64,000 bases of DNA from Nipponacmea schrenckii (Eukaryota > Mollusca > Gastropoda > Lottiidae): positions 31,721,023 through 31,785,022 of the forward strand of contig CM060200.1 of assembly GCA_030562195.1 (NCBI GenBank), read 5' to 3'. Below the pieces are notes generated by a model. The model made no database searches. It was not told where the DNA came from and saw only the letters and a program-made list of their open reading frames with translations. Each line of letters opens with the position of its first letter. Position 1 is the stretch's first letter. A program made the translations under genes and the position numbers. Of the stretch, positions 11,143 to 19,230 are shown piece by piece.

Positions 11143-12077
11143 AACTAATTGTTGTTGAACATAAGTTTTAATTTCTGTTAGTTTACTGTCATCATTAAGT
11201 TTCGTCTCTAGATTATTTAATTCTTGTTTTAATTTTTCTTCGCTTATACCTGGTTTAATGTTACTTGTCAGTTGTTTAATATCTAATTTTTGCTTTGTAA
11301 TTTTATCGTCTAGTTGAGATATTAATAAATTTAAATTTTGTAACTGAGATTTATCAACCACATTAACTAATTGTTGTTGAATATAGGTTTTAATTTCTGT
11401 TAGTTCATTATCATCATTGAGTTTCGTTTCAAGATTAGCTAATTCTTGTTTCAATCTTTCCTCATTTATACCTGATTTAATGTTACCTATCAGTTGTTTA
11501 ATATCTGATTTTTGTTTTGTAATTTTTTCGTCTAGTTGTGATATTAATAAATTTATTCTATCCAACTGAGTTTTATCGAGTAATATCTGGATTTTTTGAA
11601 GCTTCTGTAGGAGTAACTTTTATAGATGAATGAATTTTATTATTATATTCATCGACAACAATGGGTAATATTTTAAGCCATTTTTGAGAATTTAATTCTG
11701 TGAACTTTTTGAATAATTTGTTTTTTAGAGTTCTGTTAAATCTCTCAATTACTACAGCTTTACCTTCGTTATATGTACTGTAAATTTCAAACCCTAAAGA
11801 TTTCATATTTTTATTATAAAATTCTGTTCCTTGATCTACCCATAACTTTTTGGGTTTTCTATGTTTCATTATTGTTTCAAATGCTTTTTTAACAGTTAGA
11901 CCTGTTTTGTTTTTTTAGAGGAATAACCCAAGCGTATCTTGTATATAAATCTATAACTGTTAAACAATATTTATAACCTCTTTCTGGGGGCATATTAATT
12001 AAATCAGCTGACGATATATCGTCTTTGTTGAATACTTTCACTTTTAAAAAGTTTTTAGTTTTTCTGAATTCTTTGTG
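11143..12077 (-). repeat. chimeric tandem unit 2 (935 bp)
   Basis: Second copy of the 935-bp unit, with coiled-coil part 11143-11579 and integrase part 11580-12077. In this copy the integrase reaches its natural N-terminal neighbour, the PLA2-like domain, at 12077. The coiled-coil part is fused in frame to the start of the integrase fragment of unit 1, giving a 203-codon chimeric ORF (11565-10954). Confidence 0.9.
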
Positions 12078-12485
12078 AATTTCATCTGCTAATCCCATAC
12101 CTAATTTCATTTTTGATTTTAATAATCTTATGATTAATGCTCTTTCAACCTTTTCTCTAAAAGTGGGATTTGGAATAGATTCTAATTCTTTAATCATTTG
12201 TTTGTCTGCTTCGTGTCGAAATTGTAAGTCTTCATTTCTGTATAGTTTATCGTGTTTAAGTGCAGCAGCATCAACTCTATTAACAGGTTCTTCACCTGGT
12301 TTTGGATTATCATTTTCATCTAGTCGTAAATCTAACCTAGTTCCCGGACGAGTGGAATTATGACCTGGAAGATGTTTCTCACCTTTATATTTGGCCCATG
12401 GAAAACCGGGAAGTTTAGTTAGAGATTTTTGAATGTCTCCTGATCCGAAATAAGTTGTAGGGGAGTGAATGTTTATTAAAGACAT
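11889..12485 (-). CDS. PLA2-like domain fused to integrase N-terminus
   Basis: The ATG at 12485 starts a 198-codon ORF. Residues ~25-100 resemble the secreted/parvoviral-type phospholipase A2 fold: PGFPWAKYKGEKHLPGHN in place of the calcium-binding loop, then VNRVDAAALKHDKLY with the His-Asp catalytic pair, and HEADKQMI. From ~residue 130 (LADEIHKEFRKTKNFLK) it continues in frame into the integrase core with the first catalytic Asp. The frame ends at the shared frameshift at ~11915; the rest of the integrase follows in another frame from 11869. PLA2-like domains are known from parvovirus capsids and reported from adintoviruses; a role in membrane passage is inference. A TTTAAATA box lies just upstream of the ATG. 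Confidence 0.7.
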   Translation of the reverse strand: MSLINIHSPTTYFGSGDIQKSLTKLPGFPWAKYKGEKHLPGHNSTRPGTRLDLRLDENDNPKPGEEPVNRVDAAALKHDKLYRNEDLQFRHEADKQMIKELESIPNPTFREKVERALIIRLLKSKMKLGMGLADEIHKEFRKTKNFLKVKVFNKDDISSADLINMPPERGYKYCLTVIDLYTRYAWVIPLKKQNRSNC

Positions 12486-12520
12486 TTTTTGGTTATTTAA
12501 AAGGGAGGGCGGGTTGCCAA

Positions 12521-12625
12521 ATAGTAGTATATGAGCTTACAGATATCCGGTAGCTCAAAGCGGAGCGGAGCGGAGCGGAGCGAAGCGGAGGGGTGCCGGA
12601 TATCTGTAAGCTCATATACTACTAT
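12521..12625. repeat. perfect 30-bp-arm hairpin with (GGAGC)n loop
   Basis: Bases 12521-12550 and 12596-12625 are perfect reverse complements (arm core TATGAGCTTACAGATATCCG). The 45-base loop is a GC-rich run of four to five GGAGC/GAAGC units. It lies ~40 bp upstream of the PLA2-integrase ATG, at the edge of the Polinton-like block. It may be a terminal inverted repeat arranged head to head, a replication or transcription structure, or an independent small palindrome. Confidence 0.85.
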
Positions 12626-12812
12626 CGCACCCGAGGAGTCCCCTGTAAATTGTTATCTTGTTATTTTATTTATGTAAGTTTTATTATATTTTTTTACTTC
12701 ATTTTATGAAATAAATATTTCTAATTTTTTGGACGTAAGAAATTTGTTAACTTCATTTCCCAACGTAGTAAGTCTCTCATTCTCTATTTCTTGAGAACCC
12801 TTTTAATTCTCA

Positions 12813-13415
12813 ATGGACAATTGGTATTTCCCACGCTTTGACTATTATGGAGCTAGACCTAACTACAACATCAGGCCACCTTTCCGCCGCCATAACCAGC
12901 CTCATAACCACGACCATCGCCAAAACGATAAATATAGAACCAACAGACACATCTACTATAATCACCGAAAAGATTTCAGCCAGAGACGAGAGTCCAATCC
13001 GATTGTGAAGCTCTTCTTTCAACTCATCCAATGTCTGCATCACGCCTCTGTAATTTCGAAGCAAGCAAATGGTCAACCAACCCGTGGATTTATTTTCAAA
13101 ATTAATAATCTTAACCGCTTCATTAAGCCTGCTCTAATGAATTCAAAAATTGCCGCCTCTATTGAACTAATCAATAGAGGTTGGGTTGCTTGCAGAAAAG
13201 ATCACAATGATAAAGTCGCGCAACCTTTCGGAACAAAATTTCAATCTTGTTCTAAAGAAGCAATTAATTGGGTAAAAAAGTCTTATAAACGACTCAAAAA
13301 TCAAACTCTTGAAAAATACTCTGAAATATTGGCTACTTTAAAAATTTACGACCCTATTTCTACACACGCAACTGATGCAGATATGATAGTTGACCCTCCA
13401 GCTTCTCCTTCTTAA
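12813..13415 (+). CDS. ORF1-like protein upstream of Penelope RT, function unknown
   Basis: An ORF of 200 codons starts at ATG 12813. The first ~70 residues are rich in Asn, Arg, His and Tyr (low complexity, basic). The middle contains QPTRGFIFKINNLNRFIKPA and an SIELINRGWVACRKDHND stretch with conserved-looking Trp and charged residues, followed by basic helices (EAINWVKKSYKRLKNQTLEK). It precedes the Penelope-like RT in the same orientation, so an accessory ORF1 of that element, perhaps nucleic-acid binding, is the most economical reading. I do not recognise a named domain. Confidence 0.45.
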   Translation: MDNWYFPRFDYYGARPNYNIRPPFRRHNQPHNHDHRQNDKYRTNRHIYYNHRKDFSQRRESNPIVKLFFQLIQCLHHASVISKQANGQPTRGFIFKINNLNRFIKPALMNSKIAASIELINRGWVACRKDHNDKVAQPFGTKFQSCSKEAINWVKKSYKRLKNQTLEKYSEILATLKIYDPISTHATDADMIVDPPASPS

Positions 13416-14259
13416 CAAATACGACCACCTACCAATCAACCAATAGCATCCTCCCGAAAGCGACAGAGATCACCTACTTCATTACCCAGCACTTCTACTT
13501 ACCCACAACCAACACCAAGCAAAATACCAATACCACCAACTTACCCACCACCCCTTTACCCCTATCTCTAATTCTGTTAGACCACTACCTAGAAGTTCGC
13601 CTGCTACTCCATTAAGACCTAGATCAAACCCTGAAACTCCAAGATCATCAACCAATTCTACTTTCCGTCGACGTCTAAACTTAGGTTATAAATCTCCAAA
13701 CCATCCCCGTCGCCATGATTGTAACAAGGACAAATCGACCTGAACACTCCCTGAAATAACCAAACCTACCATTATAATATGATCATCAAATATTTCCCGA
13801 ATAGCAGAGGTCAATCGTGACACCCAAGCTGAAGCCTATCCTGGTGGCCAAAATTAACCATATCATTGATATAATTAAAAAGATCAAACCAATTACAATG
13901 CCACCCAAAGTTCTGTTCCATATTGGACTAAACAACAAAAATGAACCAGGTGAATCCATCCACAGACAGATGCTAGGATTATTATCCCTCGCTTAAACCA
14001 AATTCCCATCAGCCACCATATTTGCCACCCAGATACCAGTGTCATCTATCCTTCAACGCCAGAGACCAAACTTAGCCGCCAACCTACGTAAATTCAACGA
14101 TCTGCTGTTTCATAAGCCATCTCCATTTGCAAGGACCATACCACGATTCAATGGAATGATCGAGGTAAACCATTTAGATCTCGTCCACTGGACGGCCCCC
14201 ACTGCCAAATCTGTATATTTAAATTGGGTCTCCCATTTAAACTAAACGGGGGGGGGGGG

Positions 14260-15256
14260 GATATTCCAAAATTTGGACAAACTGTTGTCAATTTAAGTTC
14301 AAGAATACTTTCTCCCCTTGAAGAAAGACTTCTGGACAAAGGGTTAACGTTTATACCCACAAATAAACCGCATTCGATTGAACCAATTTTGACGTCGGTA
14401 ACTGAAATTCAACGAACATTTAAATTAAATTACTTTTTTCCCGAAAAACTAGGTCGTGGTAAACGAATCAAATTTACGGATAGATCTGGCTGGAATCCAC
14501 TAGATAACGCGATTGACCAAAATATTTTAACCATTTGCGACAATTTATAAAAAGAAATTTCTCATTTGCCTTTGGTACAATCTCACCAACTTTGAACGAA
14601 AATCTCTCAATAACCTAAAAAATTACAAGAATATTATTATAAGGAAAAGTGATAAAGGCAATTGCTGCGTCATCCAAAACCGCGTTGACTACATTTTTGA
14701 AATTGAAAAACAATTGAATAACTTAAATCACCACCGTCAACTTGATGGATCTATTTTCATGGAAACTCCACAAGAAATAAACGTTATTCTACAAAATTTG
14801 GTAAATAAGAAATTCATTTCAGAAAAACAGTATGACTATCTTTCTGCGTCCCCCGAGTCTCGCCAACGACACATTTACACGATTCCGAAAATTCATAAGA
14901 ATCCTGAAACTGAGTGGTCCGTTGCCAACAAAATTCCCAAAGGTAGACCAATCATTTCTGATTGTTCTAGCGAACCCTACCGAGTTTCAGAATATATAGA
15001 TTTCTTTTTGTTATCGCTCGCATGTAAACAACCTTCTTACCTAAAAGACACAACCGATTTTGTTGAAAAATTAAGAAATTGAATATCCCTGAAAACGCAT
15101 TTTTTATGTCTTTGGACGTAACCAGTATGCTTACCAACATTGACAACAATGTTGGTCTTGACGCTGTCCGTAAAGCATTTGATCGATATCCGTGTTCTGA
15201 TAGACCCGATGCAGAAATTTTAGATCTACTTAAATTAAATATGTTTAATCCGCAAT
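14260..15256 (+). pseudogene. Penelope-like RT, N-terminal half
   Basis: Broken frames read in order: VVNLSSRILSPLEERLLDKG, IIIRKSDKGNCCVIQNRVDY, then IYTIPKIHKNPETEW, KGRPIISDCSSEPYRVSEYI, PSYLKDTTDFVEKL and NAFFMSLDVTSMLTNIDNN. These are the ordered landmarks of Penelope-like RTs: the IPKIHK block, the GRPIISD block, and the first catalytic Asp in SLDVTSM. At least two frameshifts and several stops (for example at ~14548 and ~15080) mark it as dead. It breaks off at 15256 inside the RT domain; the YxDD-equivalent part is at 22461 onwards. Confidence 0.85.
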
Positions 15257-15266
15257 GTTTATTTCA

Positions 15267-15404
15267 ATATCTGTACCTACCTGCATCTTACTTATTTGCA
15301 ATATTCCCAAGCCCATATACCGTGCGCCCGAATAATTTTCCACCAGTTATCTCCCTTGACCTAACTATCTGGTTACACCACCAGACGGCGCTCCTCAGTT
15401 TATT
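15267..15404 (+). repeat. DIRS left inverted terminal repeat
   Basis: About 138 bp starting ATATCTGTACCTACCTGCAT. It is the reverse complement of 22287-22424 with very few mismatches. The outermost 10 bases (15257-15266, GTTTATTTCA) are not in the right repeat but are complemented in the internal region. Confidence 0.9.
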
Positions 15405-15488
15405 TTCGGGCGCCATTTTCTTTCGGACATTAATTTTTTCGAAGGAAATATTTTACCGTTTTAGCTCTAAATTATTTATAATTTTGTA

Positions 15489-15734
15489 TTATTTTATGGT
15501 TTTATCGACAAGTTGTTGTCCTGGTAAGAGTTTGTATTCCGTTTGGAGAGCTGTCAGTGGTTTTGACACTCTGTCCTGAGTGTTTTCTACCTCGGTAGGA
15601 TACACGTGTACGGATTTACCCTGATTTGGATTGAGTTTTTTCTTTTCGACGGCCACTCGCAATTGTGCTAAGATGTCGGCGACAAGTTTGGATTCTTTTA
15701 AATCTTGTTCATCTTGTGGCAGAGAAATGAACAC
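15489..15734 (-). other. antisense ORF in DIRS leader, significance unknown
   Basis: An 81-codon minus-strand ORF lies between the left terminal repeat and the gag-like ORF. It has a protein-like composition (DLKESKLVADILAQLRVAVE and a Lys-rich stretch). No family recognised. It may be a chance frame. Confidence 0.2.
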
Positions 15735-15740
15735 TTTTGA

Positions 15741-17504
15741 CGATCACCTGAATTGTTGACGTCATCGTTTGAAGAAGAGTTTCCTTGTTCAGTGTGCCGT
15801 TCTTGGGATAGTGAAAAATGGAAAAGTATATCACGTATGGTGGAAAAAGCTCAATCTAAAGCAGCATCTAAGAACATTTCTTCTGAAACTATAACATCTA
15901 AGGCAACAACTTCTAAGAAATTGTCTTCTTCAATTTCATCTTCTACAAAGGGCCCTTTGAAAGGGGATGTTCCTTTGGATACAGATACTTCTAAAAATGC
16001 TCCTTTGATGGGAGATAATGTTTCTAGTCAGAATATGTCTCCTTTGATGGGTAGGACAGTCATCACAAGAGAAACAGGAGAACCGCCTTTGATGGGAGGA
16101 CTCTCTTCTGGACCTGAAAAGGTGAGTGATAATAGTACAGGGAACATTGCTATGGATTCCAATTGGATGAATTCTTTTATGTCTGTTGTCTCAGATCTCA
16201 TGGATCAGAAGTTAAGTAATTTTTCCAAAACTAATGTACATCCCGAAGAGGATTCTACGAGAATTGCTAATGACTATTCTATGAGGCTTACGGATAGTAG
16301 TAAGCCTAATACTAAACAACGTTTTGATAGGTTTAGTACCAACTATAATGTGAATGAATATGATAGTGATTCTGTAGGGGACATTATAAGTATCAGGGGT
16401 CCTCAAGGGGAGGAGTCTGATGTTAATTCTGATTTTTCCAGTGTTTCCCATTCTGACGATTTTGATTGGACAACATTTGTACGAAATATGTCACAGGCTT
16501 TAGAGATAGAAACAGAGGACTCTAGTAAGAAGGGAGAAGAATTTAAATCGTATGTATCTTCTAGGCTGAATTCTAGTCAGAGAAAGTCTAGTCAATGTCT
16601 TTTGCCAGTTGATGGTTCTGTTTTAGAAGCATTGCAAGAAGTGAACAATGAAATGATGAGGAAAAAATCATTAAGAACTTACAAAGCAGCTGACGATACT
16701 CGTTTTAAAGTGACTTCGGATCACTTCAAGCAGTTCTGTCTTACTCCTCGACTAGATGAGAATATTGAAGAAGGAATTACTTCTCAAAAACAATTTGGTT
16801 CCAAGTCGACTTCCAAGGGAAAATTTACAATCCAAAATAAACAATCTAAGGCTCGGAATTCTGAGTTTTTAAAGATTGTTTCTGAAGCACGTTTGTTGCT
16901 GAGAGAAATCTCATATGGTTCTTCGATGGTTTCTTATTTAGACAAGCTTAATGAATCTGATTCGGATTCAAAGACAGTAGCTTTGCAGGCATTAATTGAT
17001 CTGTTTAAATCAATGGCTCATGTCAGCTCTCGAATATTAGTTACTTCTGTTATTGCCAGAAGGTCTATCTACATGCATGAATTATCCTTTAGGAATCAAG
17101 CTACTGAAGACAGACTAATATTTCAATCCGCATTGGGCTCTGAGCTTTTTGGAGGAAAGTTTTTCCAATTTTTACATGCCAGTGCGGAAAATATGAGAGA
17201 TGCCAAGGAAATTCAGCATCTTATGTCTAATTCATCCTTTTCAGGAAACCTGAATTCTAGAAATGTGACTCATTCCAGAAAGAGAGATGGTACTCACTTT
17301 GGGAATAATGGTGGTGGAAAATCAGTTTCCTTACCAAAGAAATCCAAATTTGAAAATGATTCCCTGTTTCAGAGGAATGGAAAATTTGGAGATGGCAAGG
17401 CCATGTCAGATAGGTTTGACTATAGAGCTAACCAATCAGAGGGCTCTAGTAATTATCAGAAAAAGAAGTTTACTTCAAATTCTAAATCGGGGTTTCGGCG
17501 ATAA
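15741..17504 (+). CDS. DIRS gag-like ORF1
   Basis: Open from 15741 to the TAA at 17502-17504, ~587 codons, but the first in-frame ATG is at 15837. The preceding sequence still looks coding (CSVCRSWDSEKW, a CxxC-W motif typical of DIRS first ORFs), so the original start may be lost or reached by frameshift from the ATG at 15728, whose frame closes after ten codons. The middle is Ser/Thr-rich with a repeated PLMG motif (four times between ~15950 and 16100). The C-terminal third is helical and then basic (KKKFTSNSKSGFRR). Role: RNA-binding structural protein of the retroelement particle. The RT frame opens in the -1 register 18 bases before this stop. Confidence 0.75.
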   Translation, partial: RSPELLTSSFEEEFPCSVCRSWDSEKWKSISRMVEKAQSKAASKNISSETITSKATTSKKLSSSISSSTKGPLKGDVPLDTDTSKNAPLMGDNVSSQNMSPLMGRTVITRETGEPPLMGGLSSGPEKVSDNSTGNIAMDSNWMNSFMSVVSDLMDQKLSNFSKTNVHPEEDSTRIANDYSMRLTDSSKPNTKQRFDRFSTNYNVNEYDSDSVGDIISIRGPQGEESDVNSDFSSVSHSDDFDWTTFVRNMSQALEIETEDSSKKGEEFKSYVSSRLNSSQRKSSQCLLPVDGSVLEALQEVNNEMMRKKSLRTYKAADDTRFKVTSDHFKQFCLTPRLDENIEEGITSQKQFGSKSTSKGKFTIQNKQSKARNSEFLKIVSEARLLLREISYGSSMVSYLDKLNESDSDSKTVALQALIDLFKSMAHVSSRILVTSVIARRSIYMHELSFRNQATEDRLIFQSALGSELFGGKFFQFLHASAENMRDAKEIQHLMSNSSFSGNLNSRNVTHSRKRDGTHFGNNGGGKSVSLPKKSKFENDSLFQRNGKFGDGKAMSDRFDYRANQSEGSSNYQKKKFTSNSKSGFRR

Positions 17505-17725
17505 TTTGTTCAAAAAATCTGTCTCTAAGTACTTTAAAACCGGACCTCCAAGTAGGAGGGAGAATCAGTTTCTTTTTTCAAAATTGGAAACAAATCACAT
17601 CCGATCAGTGGGTGCTAAAAGTCGTCCAGGAAGGATTACGACTAAATTTTGTAAGCACTCCGTCTCAAAACGGTGCAAGGCATACACCAATTCGAAATTC
17701 GTTAGAGAGTTCTACTATATTAGAC
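17486..17725 (+). pseudogene. DIRS RT, N-terminal segment before the foldback insertion
   Basis: A frame open from 17486 reads ...LQVGGRISFFFQNWKQITS, then DQWVLKVVQEGLRLNFVSTP, the characteristic lead-in of DIRS reverse transcriptases. It is cut at 17725 by the foldback element. The frame on the far side (19231 onward) is in register once the element and one copy of the target duplication are disregarded, so the RT was open before this insertion. Confidence 0.85.
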
Positions 17726-19221
17726 GGGTGGGTTTCAAAAGCCTACCGCCAACCGCTGCCAACCGGCCTACCGGAAGGAAAAAAATGCGCCAAAATAGAT
17801 ATTGTTCAATTTAAGGATCGTAGATTTTCATACAATAAAACGAAACTATTCAATTTGACGGAACTTTTGTTGACGTCAAAATTATGGAATCAAAATTATT
17901 TTAAAAATGAAACGAAAAAAATAAATATTTTCTTTTCGTGTTCAGCGATGTTTTTCTTCACATTAACTGATACAATCCATGCCAAAAAAGCAATAATCTA
18001 ATTTGTATTCAAATGGGACACACAATTAACCGTAAAAGTACCCTTAAATCTTTTTTAAATGATCACGACAGGAAGGTCGTTTGTTTCAGAGTTACTTCCC
18101 TTCATTTATTTATTTAACGTCGTCGGCATCATGGATGATCAACAAGGCCAAGGGATCTTCCACATTTTAGAATTTTTTCAAAGTTAATCCTTGACGTAGA
18201 CTATAATAATTCTGCGAATGCTCCTCCTGTTAATCCAACCAAATCAGCAGTATTTTTAGTTAATAAAACGCTTCGCAAAGACTGGAGGCACACTTCCACT
18301 TCCAGCACTTGGAAAAATCAGGTTTCCAGAGAACATTTAGGCCTAAAGAAAAAGACGGAACTGGTGCCGATGGGATAAGATCGCATCATGATGATGACTG
18401 GTTGATTGAAAAAGTTGCGGCTAAAGATTTGACCAAACATTATGAAGATATTGGTGATTATCATGTCATGAGGCAAACTTATTACAAACATGGTAATCCT
18501 AAGTATTCTGATGTTAGAAAGATTGAAAATTTATTTTGAGTTTACGTATCATCAGCATGATGCGATCTTATCCCATCGGCATCAGTTCCATCTTTTTCTT
18601 TAGGCCTAAATGTTCTGTGTCTGGAAACCTGATTTTTCCAAGTGCTGGAAGTGTGCTTCCAGTCTTGGTGAAGTGTTTTATCAACTGAATATACTGCTTA
18701 TTTGGTTGGATTAACAGGAGGAGCATTCGCAGAATTATTATAGTCTACGTCAAGGATTAACTTTGAAAAAATTCTAAAAGGTGGAAAAAAGATCCCTTGG
18801 TCTTGTTGATCATCCATGATGCCGACGACGTTAAATAAATAAATTAAGGGAAGTAACTCTGAAACAAACGACCTTCCTGTCGTGATCATTTAAAACAGAT
18901 ATAAGGGTACTTTTACGGTTAATTGTGTGTCCCATTTGAATACAAATTAGATTATTGCTTTTTTGGCATGGATTGTATCAGTTAATGTGAAGATAACATC
19001 GCTGAACACGAAAAGAAAATATTTATTTTTTTCGTTTCATTTTTAAAATAATTTTGATTCCATAATTTTGAAGTCGACAAAAGTTTCGTCAAATTGAATA
19101 GTTTCGTTTTATTGTATGAAAATCTACGATCCTTAAATTTAACAATATCTATTTTGGCGCATTTCTTTCCTTCCGGTAGGCCGGTTGGCAGCGGTTGGCG
19201 GTAGGCTTTTGAAACCCACCC
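17726..19221. mobile_element. foldback element (giant ~1.5 kb palindrome) inside DIRS RT
   Basis: Arms of about 670 bp (17726-~18397 and ~18548-19221) are reverse complements with small differences, with termini GGGTGGGTTTCAAAAG... . The target duplication ATATTAGAC (9 bp, or 10 with the following G) lies at 17717-17725 and 19222-19230. Long inverted arms plus a 9-10 bp duplication point to a non-autonomous Mutator-like/foldback element. The loop (~18398-18547) carries the end of an open frame. No transposase is present. Confidence 0.9.
18309..18539 (+). other. ORF spanning arm and loop of the foldback element
   Basis: 76 codons, the last ~50 encoded by the unique loop (DDWLIEKVAAKDLTKHYEDI ... 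KYSDVRKIENLF), ending in TGA exactly where the second arm begins. The composition is acidic/basic and protein-like. It may be captured coding sequence or chance. No family recognised. Confidence 0.3.
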
Positions 19222-19230
19222 ATATTAGAC

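Larger units (their letters stand above)
12640..15256 (+). mobile_element. Penelope-like element 1, 5' part (split by DIRS insertion)
   Basis: Contains an upstream ORF (12813-13415), a degenerate Pro/Ser-rich stretch (13416-14250) and the N-terminal half of a Penelope-type RT (14260-15256). The RT resumes at 22461 after a 7.2-kb DIRS-type element. The start at about 12640 is a guess; no terminal repeat was seen. A run of 12 G near 14250 may be an assembly or decay artefact. Confidence 0.75.

Noticed and set aside
10954..11565. 203-codon ORF as a genuine coiled-coil/integrase fusion gene
   Set aside because: Its two halves are joined at the tandem-duplication breakpoint and it ends at the inherited frameshift; it is a rearrangement product.
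14224..14550. ORF starting MGLPFKLNGGGGD as an independent gene
   Set aside because: Its start lies across a 12-G run; the rest is the N-terminal part of the Penelope-like RT.
16212..16451. 79-codon minus ORF inside the DIRS gag-like frame
   Set aside because: Antisense shadow of the gag-like ORF with no independent signal.
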